Shown in pieces: positions 31,055 to 41,350 of a DNA stretch of 64,000 nucleotides. The notes beneath the pieces are model-generated. The model saw nothing but the letters and a program-made list of their open reading frames with translations, was not told where the DNA came from and did no database searches. The stretch comes from Macrotis lagotis. Its lineage: Eukaryota > Chordata > Mammalia > Peramelemorphia > Peramelidae. The translations under genes were made by a program, and so were the position numbers. How positions within the stretch are numbered: position 1 is the first letter of the stretch; every line of letters starts with the position of its first letter. The stretch is from contig NC_133658.1 of the NCBI RefSeq assembly GCF_037893015.1, positions 144,265,982 through 144,329,981 on the forward strand, written 5' to 3'.

Positions 31055-31193
31055 CATCCTGGAGAAGAGGAAAGGAAGGGAAAAAAGAAGGAAGAAAGGG
31101 ACAAGGAAGGAAGAGAGGGAAGGAAAGGAAAGAAAGAAAAAAAGAAGGAAGAAGGCAAGAAGGGAAAGGGGGAGGAAATAGAAAGGGAGGAAA
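31055..31193 (+). repeat. GGAAG/GAAA purine-rich tract
   Basis: About 140 bp of nearly pure purine with irregular GGAA, GAAAG and AAGAAGG units. The lysine/glutamate-rich frame through it is an artefact. Confidence 0.92.
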
Positions 31194-31425
31194 CAAGTAT
31201 TTATTCAATGTCTAATGTGCTAAACACTTTAATAAGCATTATCTCATTTGAACCTCAAAACAACTCTGATAGGTAGATGCTATTATTATTCAAATTTCAC
31301 AAATGAGAAAACTGAGAACAACAAAAGTTAAATGACTTGCCCAGGGTCACACAGTTAGTAAGTATCTGAGATTATATTTGAACTCAGGTCTTCCTGACTC
31401 CAAACAGCACTAAGTCAGCTTACTA
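31194..31425 (-). mobile_element. L2/MIR, antisense, near complete
   Basis: 'attcaatgtctaatgtgcta', 'agcattatctcatttgaacc', 'gaatgacttgcccagggtca'-type core, and 'ttgaactcaggtcttcctga' are all present. Confidence 0.8.
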
Positions 31426-31707
31426 ACACAGATGTCAAAAGAAAGCCATAAATAAAACATTTTTTAAATGAAGAGGTTGGGAACAGGTCACCTCTAAGGT
31501 CCCTTCCAGTCTCTGTCATTCTTATTATTCTAATCACCTTGTTTTTATTATGTTAGTAAGGCTTCCCAAGAATCTTTGCATTTTAATAAGAGACTCTTGA
31601 AGACCAAAAGTCCTTGGACACTCATAGAGATGAAGAAAGTGGCAACATTGAAATTCATTAGAGAAGATATTTTTTGAATAGGAAAGACCTGCACAGCAGA
31701 CCTCAAA

Positions 31708-31860
31708 TCAGACCTCATGCCACTTGATCATTAAGACTGACCCAGCTTCATTTATTTCCCTCTAATTGAGTTTGACATCCATACTGTATCTAGACTAGAC
31801 TTCATAGTCACCTGATTATTAAGACTGGCCCATCCATCAGCACCTAGACTTCATGGTTGC
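31708..31860 (+). repeat. Local degenerate tandem repeat, period about 87 bp
   Basis: 'agacctcatgccacttgatc' with 'attaagactgaccca' (31,708-31,743) recurs as 'agacttcatagtcacctgat' with 'tattaagactggccca' (31,795-31,830), and its start recurs again near 31,847. The first unit contains the 51-bp segment also found at 34,423-34,473. Confidence 0.6.
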
Positions 31861-31934
31861 TAAGGAAGTCAAAAAAGAGAAGCAGCACCAGTCAGCAAAG
31901 TTTGCTAATACTGTACAGTTTGCTTCCTAACTAA

Positions 31935-32445
31935 CATATAATCAAAAAAATTAATTAAGTACCTACTCTGAACCAGGTCCTAGCCTGGGGGATTAAAAAA
32001 TAGGCAAAAGACAGTCCCTGTTCTCAAGGAGCTTATAATCAAATGAGGAAACAACAAGCAAACAATATATACAAAGCAAACTATGTACAGGATAAATAGG
32101 AAATAATTAACAGAAGGAAGGCACTGGGATTAATGGGGGATTGGGGAAGGCTTCCAGAGAAGATGAGATTTGGGTTGGAACTTAAAAGAAATCAAGGAGG
32201 TCAGAAGTCAAACCAGAAAAGGGAGAATGTTCTAAGCATGAGGGACAGCCAAAGAGAATGCCTAGGGCCAAGACAAGTATGTTGGTGAACAGCCAGGAGT
32301 TCAGACACACTGAATGGAAGAGTATATGTGGAGGAGTAAGGTTCAAGAAGATTGGAAAGGGAAGACAGAGCTGGTTTATGAAGAGTTTTGAATGCCAAAG
32401 ACCTACACTCCAGGCCAAGGAATGCAGCATATCCATAATGTGCTC
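31935..32445 (-). mobile_element. L3-type LINE, antisense, 3' portion
   Basis: 'ttaattaagtacctactctg', 'ggcaaaagacagtccctgtt', 'ctcaaggagcttataatcaa', 'aagatgagatttgggttgga', 'gggacagccaaagagaatgc' and 'gttttgaatgccaaag' are the antisense of the L3 3' region. The short frames on both strands here are shadows of it. Confidence 0.75.
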
Positions 32446-34300
32446 ATCAGTTTCCAATATTGAACCATCAAGTCCTGAATGATAGCCTTCATCTCTTCTT
32501 TTCCCTCACCCTTCATCTCCTTTACTCTACTTTTAAGCCAGCCTCCAACCAAACATCTCTGCCTTCTAAGACTTGAACTAAGAGGTAAATGCTTAAAAGT
32601 TACAGAGATTTAGGATCTTAGTTGTAAAGCTAGAAGGGTCCCTGTTTACTCACTCCAGTTCTGTCTCTGATCTCACCTAATCCTACACTGGACCATCTAC
32701 CAATACTATCACCTCTGCTTTTCTCCTATCTCAACATCATAGAACCAGAAAGGATAAGGAAGCAGGCCTGAGGCTCCTGTTGAACCTAAAAAAGGAGCTA
32801 GAGCTACATTTTGGGGGATATGCATTTTGGAGAATGGATTCTTGTTGTGTATTGTTTCCCTCCCCTTTCACTACTCAGAGTTGGAAGCCTCTCAACAGAT
32901 AGGAGGATGGCTCAGTGGTTCAGAGACTTTACCTTGCTGGACTCCCACCAAGGGCGGTTGGCCATGACTCTGAACTTCCTGGCAGGATGTGTCACATATT
33001 TGACAAAGTGAGCTTTTACAATCAGAACAAAGAGAAATTTTTCTAGAGAGAGAGAGACCTCTCACTGCTTCCATCAAGTTTAAAGCAAAACAAAACTCAA
33101 AAACAACTTCTATTTTTTTCTTGAAAAGCAAGCAATTGATCGGCATTCTGGGCAACCAGCAAACCATGTCACAACCTCTCCCATATGGCCTTCCTGGCTC
33201 CATACTACCCCTTGTGATGCTATCAGGGAAACTTTCAGCCAACTGTGGGTTCTGCTCACTCATCCATCCCTCATTATAGTCTTGGGTCCCTCTATGGCCT
33301 GATTGGGACAGATTATATAACAGTTTGTTCCCACAACCCACAGACAGGCAAATAGTTTAGATAGCACTCTACCCCAGGGGTCCCCTTTTCCCAAACACAG
33401 AACAAAAGGAAAAAATTACCAAGGCTCTGAGCCCTTTGGAAGAAAATCATAGGGAATTATATCCACTTACTCAGAGAGAAAGAAAAAGATGAAACCAGAA
33501 GCACCCAGCTGGTACATGGGCTCTCCTGGATCCATGACTCTATCTCAATATCCTGAGCCATAAATCCACTGCCTCAGCATAATATAATTGCTCTGGCTTC
33601 CTCAGAATTAAAGAGGCCAGTCTAATGATCATCAACGTCTCCAATTTCTGCCTTCAGTAGTCCTGTTCCTAATGAGCCCCACTAGGAAGTAATTTGGAGC
33701 AGCTGCCCCAGGGGCTGGCTGGGCAGCTAGCCTGCATGGACCTGCACCCTCAGAGACCTTTGTAGCAGGGGTCTTTCTGGGATATGAATCAACTCTGCCA
33801 CCTACCTTCCCCTCCATATGAAAGCATTGCTCCTTTGTGTTCCCGTGGAGTTAAATAACTCCCTCCTCTAGACTGACTTCTTTTGACCCTCTTTACAGAT
33901 GCTAAAAGTCTATCTCCCGTCCTTTCTTCTTTTTCTCTTACAGAATACTTGGTAAACTCCCTATCATTCCCTCTAAGTTTAATATGGAGCCTCCAGACTG
34001 TGCAAGGGGCATGGTTTTATCATTTCCAGTTTTGCTATGGAAAGACCAATAATAGAAAGGCAAGTATGCTGGTATTTTGTGCTAGCACTGTTCATCAATC
34101 AAAAGGCTAATTTTGTCTTTGCTTATTCCATTTCCTTTCCTTTCCTCAGTGGAATTCCAACACCAACATTCCCCCCACCTTGATCTCTTTCCCTCTTCCA
34201 TCTCAAACTTAACTTTCACAAAAGGCTCATTCACACTAAGAGGAAAGTGACTAATAATTAGAGCTTAGAGGGGATACCTAAGACTAGACTTTTTTTCTTT
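32446..34300. other. Long unassigned stretch, relatively repeat-poor
   Basis: The longest frame is 149 codons on the minus strand (32,892-33,341); it starts with an ATG but shows no domain, transmembrane segment or splice context I recognise. Around 33,640-33,740 the sequence is locally GC-rich but nearly free of CpG, so it is not a CpG island. A pyrimidine-rich stretch lies at 33,890-33,960. No gene is called. Confidence 0.45.
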
Positions 34301-34332
34301 TTGATGATAATGAATTTTTCATCTTTATTGTT

Positions 34333-34358
34333 ATTGTCATCATCATCATCATCACTTA
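34333..34358. repeat. (ATC)n short microsatellite
   Basis: About six CAT/ATC units. Confidence 0.85.
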
Positions 34359-34422
34359 TGGGTATTAATAGCCTTACTTAATTCAGGCTTTCTTATTGAG
34401 ACATTTTATCCAACTTTATTTC

Positions 34423-34473
34423 TTATTTCCCTCTAATTGAGTTTGACATCCATGCTGTATCTAGACTAGACTT
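34423..34473 (+). repeat. 51-bp direct repeat, partner 31,752-31,802
   Basis: The 51 bases match 31,752-31,802 except for one G/A difference. No inverted ends or tail are visible, so the unit is not an obvious transposon. Confidence 0.85.
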
Positions 34474-34479
34474 TTTATA

Positions 34480-34650
34480 ACTGGAAGGGACTTTAAAGTT
34501 CATCTAGAATATTCCCTTATGTTTCAGGTGAGGAAACTGAGGAGGAGGAAGCCCAGGGATGAACTGAATCACCTAAAGTCATAGAGATAGTGACAATGCC
34601 AGAATTCAAATCTACATCTCCTGATTCAGCATTTTCCACTAGACTGGGCT
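34480..34650 (-). mobile_element. MIR, antisense
   Basis: 'ataactggaagggactttaa', 'caggtgaggaaactgaggag', 'aattcaaatctacatctcct' and 'agcattttccactagactgg' are antisense MIR landmarks. Confidence 0.75.
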
Positions 34651-35147
34651 GTCACCTAAGAGGCTTTTCATTTTAATAGAAATCAAATCCTTAAACTAAA
34701 AAAGCAAAACAAACAAACAGAAAACCCACTTCTTTGTACAATTTCAGACATTAACCAGTGTCAGGAAAATTTTATTGGTTGGCTGGTTTGGAGTATTTTT
34801 GCTTGGTGGGGAATAGGCCAAAGTTTCCCAATCCCCCTGAAATCATCCTAGTGTACTGGAAACCCATTTATCTGTCAATAAAGCCAGCCTGTTATGCAGA
34901 ACCTATGAATATGAAAACAATGGAGATAATTTCTCCTGTTTAATTCACTCCTTACATTTTATAGACTTTCATCAGATAGTTATATTTCACATCTTAAAGA
35001 TCATCTTGCATTTTTATTATATGCTTTCATAATTTTATTGTTCTATGATCTCACTGAGGTTAGCATTCCTTCCTTCACCATCAGAGATTTTTCATCCTAT
35101 GAAATTCTTCTCTATTCATTCCAAAAATCTCCTCTACAGGATCCTTC
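34651..35147. other. Unassigned sequence
   Basis: Nothing recognised; the 61-codon plus-strand frame at 34,758-34,943 is unsupported. Confidence 0.4.
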
Positions 35148-35155
35148 TTCTAGGT

Positions 35156-35383
35156 CAGGGATTTTTAACCTTTGGTGGGGGGGTCATGGAGCCCTTTGCT
35201 TAGTCTGGTGAGGTCTATGGACTCTTTCCCAGAATCATGGTTTTAAATAATTGAATGAAATACTAAATCAGTTAGAAATGGATTTAAAAAAAACAAGAGG
35301 TAATTTTTTCCCCATCCAAGTTCATAGTCATCTTGAAATCTATTGGTGAATTTTTTGGTTAAGAACCAGGTTAAGAACCTCTA
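35156..35383. mobile_element. hAT-like element with perfect 8-bp target duplication
   Basis: TTCTAGGT occurs at 35,148-35,155 and 35,384-35,391. An 8-bp duplication is the hallmark of hAT transposons. The element begins CAGGGATTTTTAACC and ends with GGTTAAGAACCTCTA, whose reverse complement matches the start at 11 of 15 positions. At 228 bp it has no room for a transposase, so it is non-autonomous. Confidence 0.75.
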
Positions 35384-35530
35384 TTCTAGGTTTTCTAATA
35401 CCAGTGGATATCAGTAGTGTCTCGTGATGTCCCATCTTTGGGGGCAAGGAATTCCTAAACCTGTGTTTTCAAAGATGTGGGGAATTCTGTCTTCCAATAC
35501 AGATCAGCAACAAAATGTTGTACCAACGTA

Positions 35531-35640
35531 TAGTTTAGAGACATTGAGAGATTAGGTGACTGGTCCAGAGTCACACAACTGGCATCTGTCAGAGTTGGAC
35601 CCTGAATCCAGGTCTTTCTGATTCTGCTACTTATGCCACA
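35531..35640 (-). mobile_element. MIR, antisense fragment
   Basis: 'gactggtccagagtcacaca', 'ggaccctgaatccaggtctt' and 'ctgattctgctacttatgcc' fit the antisense MIR 5' half. Confidence 0.65.
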
Positions 35641-35819
35641 TTTTCTCCATTAGTACTGACTAGCTCATCTCCTTTTCCAGGCACACATGTCCTTGATGAC
35701 GTCTCTTCTGCCTCTTTTAAATGCAAGTCATCATTGGCAATAGGAAGCCTTCCCATGCTCACCATGTGCCTCTCCATTGACCTTGGGGTCACCTGCAATT
35801 TTAATTCCACAAAAGTCCT

Positions 35820-35918
35820 CCTCCACTGTCTCACTGTGTGGCATGGAGGTGACCCTGGCTTCTGAATAGCTATGCCAACAGAGTACAAGCCCTGGCAGGT
35901 CATCAAAGCTGGGCAGGC
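35820..35918 (+). repeat. Unnamed dispersed repeat X, copy 2
   Basis: 'tcactgtgtggcatggaggt', 'gaccctggcttctgaatagc', 'tatgccaaca' and 'ccctggcaggtcatc' align with copies 1 and 3. The 111- and 92-codon minus-strand frames that span it have no other support. Confidence 0.5.
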
Positions 35919-36179
35919 TTCGAAGGAGATCCCAGGGACACACTGTGTCTGCTCTCCAAGGACCAACCTTGTTGAGGTCCAAGAGGCTCATGACCAGCAG
36001 GTTAGCCACGAGGAGATAACTTTTTGACCCACAGTATAGAATAAAAACCTTTTAATTCATATGCTAAAAGAACAATTAAGTTGAACTTCCTTTATTCCTA
36101 AATAATTCCAGGCCAAATGCTCTGCATAGGTTAGTACTTTACCCTTTTAGAGCCCAAAGGAGAGCACAGCACTTGATTG

Positions 36180-36470
36180 GATAATGATTGATGATATAAT
36201 AATAATAAAATTGATAATTATTATAGCAGATATAATGTTTGTGATAAACAATATATTTTAATATTTAACACTAAATATTATCTAATTTTATCCTCATAAC
36301 AACTCTGAGAGGTAATTGCTTTTATTATTATTCTCATTTTGCAGATGAGGGAACTGAGGCAAACAGATTTTAAGTGACTTTCCCAGGGTCACCCATCCAA
36401 TAAGTATCTGAAGTTGTATTTGAACTCAGGTCTTCTGACTCCAGGTCCAGTGATCTATCTTAAAACAGCT
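36180..36470 (-). mobile_element. L2/MIR, antisense
   Basis: 'attatctaattttatcctca', 'taacaactctgagaggtaat', 'gcagatgagggaactgaggc', 'gactttcccagggtcaccca' and 'gtatttgaactcaggtcttc' are in order. Confidence 0.8.
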
Positions 36471-36884
36471 GAGAGCTCCTTTTTATCTAAAAGCATGGAA
36501 GAGGAGGAGTTTTATGGTTGGATTTCAAGAGGTCTATGAAGGTAGATGGGGTAAAAGTTACATTTTCACTAACTTTAATCTGAAATTTAGCAATTCTTTC
36601 CATTATGAATGCAGGTAACATACCTTATCCTGAGAAAGGGTCCCTGGGTCTCACCAGACTGCCTAAGAGGGGCATGGAGACAGAATATTAAGAACTCCAG
36701 GAGTAGATGAAAATTGACCTCTTTCCTGGAAAAGAGTTTCTTCTTCATTTGTTTTCTTTTCAACTATTTGTATCCTGGCCCCACAGCTGAGCTAATATTA
36801 CCTGATGCATCAATCAGATTTCAGGGTACATTAAAGATAATGCCATAGTTTTCTTTACTCCAAATTTTTGTCCTAGTCTGCCCT
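36471..36884. other. Unassigned sequence
   Basis: Nothing recognisable. Confidence 0.35.
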
Positions 36885-36992
36885 AGTTGGCATAATGTGT
36901 GGAAAGCTGAGCCTGGAGTCTGGAAGACTTGAGTTCAAATCCAGCCTCAGACACTTAATAGCTGTATCAGCCTCTGCTTCCTCAACTGTAAA

Positions 36993-37043
<51 letters not shown>

Positions 37044-37115
37044 GTAATAGCACCTACTTTGCAGGGTTATTGTGAGGATCAAATGACAGAATATTTGTAA
37101 AGCACCTCGTTCTTA
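36885..37115 (+). mobile_element. MIR SINE with an expanded (TAA)n
   Basis: A full MIR: 'cctggagtctggaagacttg', 'agttcaaatccagcctcaga', 'gcttcctcaactgtaaaata', then (TAA)n, then 'agcacctactttgcagggtt', 'attgtgaggatcaaatgaca'. The triplet tract sits where MIR normally has a short 'aataatag' word. Confidence 0.85.
36996..37035. repeat. (TAA)n microsatellite inside a MIR
   Basis: A near-perfect triplet tract of about 40 bp followed by GATAAT variants. Confidence 0.97.
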
Positions 37116-37877
37116 GCAGGTGTGATAGAAATACTTATTCCCTTCCCTACCCAAAGTCTGACAAGTTTCTTTGCCAATATACTGCGGTACAGCATCCCAA
37201 GCTGCAGTCCACTTCAGACACTTGCTGCAGTACCTTTCTGCTGAAACTGGAACCTCACTCACCAATCTGGCCTCAGACTCAGGCTTTCTGTATAAATATG
37301 GAAACCTCTTCTCTTTTCCAAATCTTCCTGATCCACTATAGTCTCCCATCCACTTCCCTCAAGAACTGCTTTGAAGATTTGCGTGTGTGTGTGTGTGTGT
37401 GTGTTTAAACAGCCACAATACATTTTTATTTCACCAGCAATTGCTCGATTTCAAGCCTGAAAACATCTAGACTCAACACATAGCCACCTTCCTGTCTGCC
37501 TTTCTCTCCATATCTAGAGTCCAAGGATAAAAATATTTGTGGCATACTTTCCCAGAAGCCCCCCAGCAAACCCACCAGCATCTTCCTCTTTGAATGTAAT
37601 AGGTGGGGAGTGGGAAGGGGGTGATAAGCCTGAATCATTATTTTAGGATTTATAGTCAAAACAACTACTCTAGTGGTTACTGGGAAATATGAGAAATATG
37701 TTCTCTGAAGAAGAACTAAACTGTTGCTCAGTTCTTAGCTCCTCTCCATCCATGTTTCCCTGTCTTATCTCACTGCTGCCTCCCCTCTTTCCCCTTTTCC
37801 TTGCAAGGAAGGGAGAGAATGAAAAGAAAGAATGATCCCATAATATGAACAAAACCTTAGACACAATATAATAGTAG
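37116..37877. other. Unassigned sequence with a (GT)n tract
   Basis: A (GT)n tract lies at about 37,383-37,404. Several short minus-strand frames (60-80 codons) lack any recognisable domain. Confidence 0.45.
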
Positions 37878-38640
37878 AGAGTACCCTGAACCTTCAGTCA
37901 GACCTGTGTTCAAATTCTAGTTCTGTTCCTGCAGGCTTGAGTTTAGACATTGGGCCTCAATTGTCCCGTCTGTAAAATGAGGGGCACTGGATTATATTTG
38001 ATCTGTAATCTCCCTTCTGGTTCTAAATTCAATGAATTGCATTTGATTCCTGGATCTCTCTGATTCTTAGTACCCATGTGTCTTTGGACAAGATTGACTC
38101 TTCTAAGACCATATTTTTTGATCTGGAAAATGGGGATAATCACATTTAGATTATTTACCTTGCAAGAATCAAATTGGATCATATCTATTAAGTGCTTCTT
38201 AACCTAATGGCCCTATTTAAATGTGAATTATTAGTTATGCAATTATAGACTTGGAGACAATAAAACCTGGATTTACATCCCACTTTGGCCACTTCCTAGT
38301 TATATGTCTCTGGGCAGGTTATTTATTGTCTATAGACATCAGACAGTGGTTTCTTGTGATCATAAGATTGCAGATCAAGAGCTAAGGAGCATCAGAGCCA
38401 TCTAGTCTAATCCCCTGACTTTACAGATGAGGAAAATGAGTTAAATGTGTTACCCAAGGTAACAAAAGGAAGTAAACATTAGAGGTAGGATTTGAACTCA
38501 TGTCTCTGATCCCATAGCCAGTACTTGTCTTATAATACTTATCCTGTGGAGTCAGGAAGACCTGAGTTCAAATGCTGATTTTCTCACATACTGACTATAT
38601 GACCTTAGGCAAATCATTTAACTTTCCAAGCAATTTTCTA
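37878..38640. mobile_element. Cluster of five MIR fragments
   Basis: Plus-strand MIR pieces lie at about 37,878-38,030, 38,040-38,195, 38,235-38,350 and 38,545-38,640. An antisense piece lies at 38,355-38,540 ('catctagtctaatcccctga', 'acagatgaggaaaatgagtt', 'ggatttgaactcatgtctct'). Confidence 0.65.
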
Positions 38641-38719
38641 ACACTATAGTTATAGAGCATGAGACTGATCTGCATTGATAGAAAAGTTCTCAGTATATTG
38701 ATGAAATTATAGCTCTGGT

Positions 38720-38728
38720 ATGATAGAT

Positions 38729-38764
<36 letters not shown>

Positions 38765-38850
38765 GATAGATAGATAGTTAGATAGATAGATAATAAATAA
38801 CAGGAAGGTAGATAACAGAATGGATAGATAGACAGATAGAATTAGGTAGA
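38720..38850. repeat. (GATA)n microsatellite, interrupted
   Basis: A GATA/TAGA core at 38,721-38,792 followed by decayed units to about 38,850. Confidence 0.95.
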
Positions 38851-38999
38851 TAGTATGCAAATATGTGAAGACATATATTTAATATATATGTCATAAGTTA
38901 AAATCTACACTGCTGGAAGAAATTTCCAAAACAGGTTTCCTACACTGTCAAAATCACAGAACCTTTGAGTATTGTATAAGTTGTTATTATTGATATAAG

Positions 39000-39215
39000 G
39001 CAGTATAGTTTGGTGAAATGTGTTTTGGTTGTAGAATTAGGAGGTCCCTGGAATCCACTTGCAGCTTTGACACTCCCTGTGTGACTCTGAACAAGTCATT
39101 TGAGCCCTCCAAGTCTCTATTTCCTCATGGAAACTTCATAAACCTGGAGACTTTATAAACCATGGAGACTTTATAAACCTTACAGTGTTAGATTCATGGA
39201 AGCCATCATCGTCTC
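39000..39215 (+). mobile_element. MIR with a short internal tandem
   Basis: 'ttgtagaattaggaggtccc', 'ccctgtgtgactctgaacaa' and 'tttgagccctccaagtctct' fit MIR. From 39,132 to 39,181 the word 'tggagactttataaacc' occurs twice, with a partial third unit before it. Confidence 0.65.
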
Positions 39216-39298
39216 ATCACCATTAATAACAAGGTTGACATGTTTCTGGGAGATTGTTAGGTAATAATACTTCACAGGTATATATAGGAATGTAAAGG

Positions 39299-39437
39299 TA
39301 AATGTTTACCAACTGGTACTCCTCCAAAACCTTCTAATGATACACTTTTGGATTTAATCTGCATCACTAACATTTTTCCTCTCTCTTAAGTTTAGATAAT
39401 CAACCAAAGCAATCAATCAATCAAGCCCCAATTTATT
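39299..39437 (+). repeat. Unnamed dispersed repeat Y, copy 3
   Basis: 'gatacacttttggatttaat', 'ctgcatcactaacatttttc', 'ctcttaagtttagataatca' and 'caatcaagccccaattt' align with copies 1 and 2. Confidence 0.55.
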
Positions 39438-39725
39438 AATAACTGATGTTGATGATGATTTTCAAGTCCTTCATGGGAGCCTCACAATAGCTCCATGAGG
39501 TTCACGGATCAAGCTGGCCTATAGCCATTGAAACAGCTGAGCCACAGAAAACTTAGGTGATTCTCATACAGTGAACTCAGAGCAGAGTTCTTCTCTTCTA
39601 CCAGTGGGTTCTCTTTTTACAATAATACATTGTTTTCCAAGGCTAAGTCAAAGAGTCAGAGTAATCTGAAATAATAAGCACCACACCCACTGAAGACAGA
39701 TAATTCATGTACTTGGGGTGATGCG

Positions 39726-40090
39726 GGGGGGGGGGGGAAGCACAATGATGGAGGGTCAGAAACATGGGTTTGAATCATGGCTCTGATACTTTACTGGCCA
39801 TGTGACTATTGCCAATGAAGTCATTGAACTTCTCTGGACTTCAGTTTTCCCATCTGCAAAGAAAGGTTAAAATCTGGACCACCTACTTCACAGGTAGACA
39901 TATAAATGCTTAAGTGTTTTCAAAATATGAGCTGTTGTTATTCTAGGATTTACCAATGTTTTCAAAGGATCTGAGAATTCAACCCAATTGCCTCATTTTA
40001 TGAAGGAAACTAAGTCCTAGAGTTAAAGAAGGACACAGAAGCAGCGAGTGACAGCTGGGATTCCTGGGTTCCTTTTATTCCACTATCAGT
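39726..40090. mobile_element. Poly-G run, then sense and antisense MIRs
   Basis: A run of about 12 G (39,726-39,737) precedes a plus-strand MIR (39,745-39,935: 'catgtgactattgccaatga', 'cttctctggacttcagtttt') and an antisense MIR (39,945-40,090: 'ttttatgaaggaaactaagt'). Confidence 0.65.
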
Positions 40091-40460
40091 TCTCTCTCTT
40101 AAGGAACATTGGCATTTTAAGCAATTAATTCAAATAAGCATGATTTAAATAAAATATCTAATTTTAGCAACTCATAAGAATTTTCTTTTAACTAAACAAA
40201 GACTGAGGTTTCAGAATCCACAGGTCAAAAATACAATTGTAAAAGTTGGTAGAGAAACCAAACCATTTTGATCCAGGTCTTCCCTACAGGCAGAGGTTGA
40301 TGGTGGCTGGTCATAGCCAACTGTAAGAATTTCTCCTGAATAACAATATTTGATGGTAACTCCAAGTACCCCAGGATTGACCTGGCTAGTCAACATCCCA
40401 ACAAGCAAGTCTAGCAAATTCACAGGGATATCAGAGGAAAAAACATGTTACTCTACTGTG

Positions 40461-40462
<2 letters not shown>
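40091..40462. other. Unassigned sequence
   Basis: No recognisable repeat. Short overlapping frames are present on both strands; none has a known domain. Confidence 0.4.
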
Positions 40463-40513
<51 letters not shown>

Positions 40514-40568
40514 GTATATATGTATATATATATATATATACATACATACATACATATACATATATCTG
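40463..40568. repeat. (TA)n/(TACA)n compound microsatellite
   Basis: A perfect TA tract runs into TATG and TACATA units, about 106 bp in all. The tyrosine/isoleucine-rich frame through it is an artefact. Confidence 0.97.
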
Positions 40569-40569
40569 T

Positions 40570-40735
40570 TTAATTGGAAGTCAGGAGATCTGGGTCCAAA
40601 CCCTAATTTGGCCACTCTCTAGCTTTGAGCCAAAACACTTCCCCTTTTTAGTAAGTCAGTCTTCTCCTCCATCAAATAAGGGAGGGTGATGGAAGTCGTG
40701 GTTTCTAAAGTTGTTTCTGGAGATAATATTCTATG
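40570..40735 (+). mobile_element. MIR fragment
   Basis: 'attggaagtcaggagatctg', 'ctctctagctttgagccaaa' and the tail 'aatattctatgattctctgc' fit a diverged MIR variant. Confidence 0.6.
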
Positions 40736-41234
40736 ATTCTCTGCCTGCCTTCTAGGGGCAGTCCAGACCTGACACCATTCAATTGGTGGAAATTAAATTG
40801 GAAGAAATTAAAGATTAGCAGCAGATGTATATGGCACGGGTGGCAAATACATAGAATGTGACCCAAGTTGAGTGAATTAATTAGGGCACTGGGACAAGGA
40901 CCAGTTTGAAATAATTGATCCGGGACATTATTTTTCCTCCCAGCTCTACCACAGTGAGGGCCCATAGGCTTCCCATAGCCCTTCCCTGGCTTCAGTTTGC
41001 TGGCAGCTTCCCTAAAAGCATAGAGAAGCCCAGGATTCTCTGAATAATTTAGCATGCTGCAACACAGCAATGCAGATGGGCATAACCCATTTCTGCACAC
41101 CCAGCTAGTTATCGCCTTTAGCTGGCAGAGATGCCCCAGACTAATTCCAAAATCTCCAAATGAAACCAGGGTCCACCTTTCCATCTTGTCATTTTGACCC
41201 ATCATCCTGAAGTCAAATGTCATTCCTCACCCAA
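40736..41234. other. Repeat-free stretch with a 172-codon minus-strand frame
   Basis: The minus-strand frame at 40,705-41,223 is one of the longest in the window outside LINE relics. It carries several cysteines and no recognised motif. Part of its C-terminal end overlaps the preceding MIR tail. No promoter, poly(A) or splice evidence supports it; a chance frame is most likely. Confidence 0.35.
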
Positions 41235-41350
41235 AGGACCAGAGGATCTTGGAGAGACCACTGAGTCCAACCTCTTCATTTTACAAAGTAGAAAGTAAGA
41301 CCCAGAAAAGAGAAGTATCTTGTCCTAGACCTCACAATGGGTAAGGTGCT
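41235..41350 (-). mobile_element. MIR, antisense fragment
   Basis: 'ggagagaccactgagtccaa', 'cctcttcattttacaaagta' and 'tatcttgtcctagacctcac' are diverged antisense MIR landmarks. Confidence 0.55.

Noticed and set aside
33640..33740. Possible CpG-island promoter
   Set aside because: Locally GC-rich but almost without CpG and only about 100 bp long.
35631..36009. Overlapping 111- and 92-codon minus-strand frames, possibly an exon
   Set aside because: They span dispersed repeat X and part of a MIR, in two different frames, without recognisable protein similarity.
38720..38850. Regularly spaced repeats that might be CRISPR-like
   Set aside because: It is a simple GATA microsatellite without unique spacers, in a mammalian genome.
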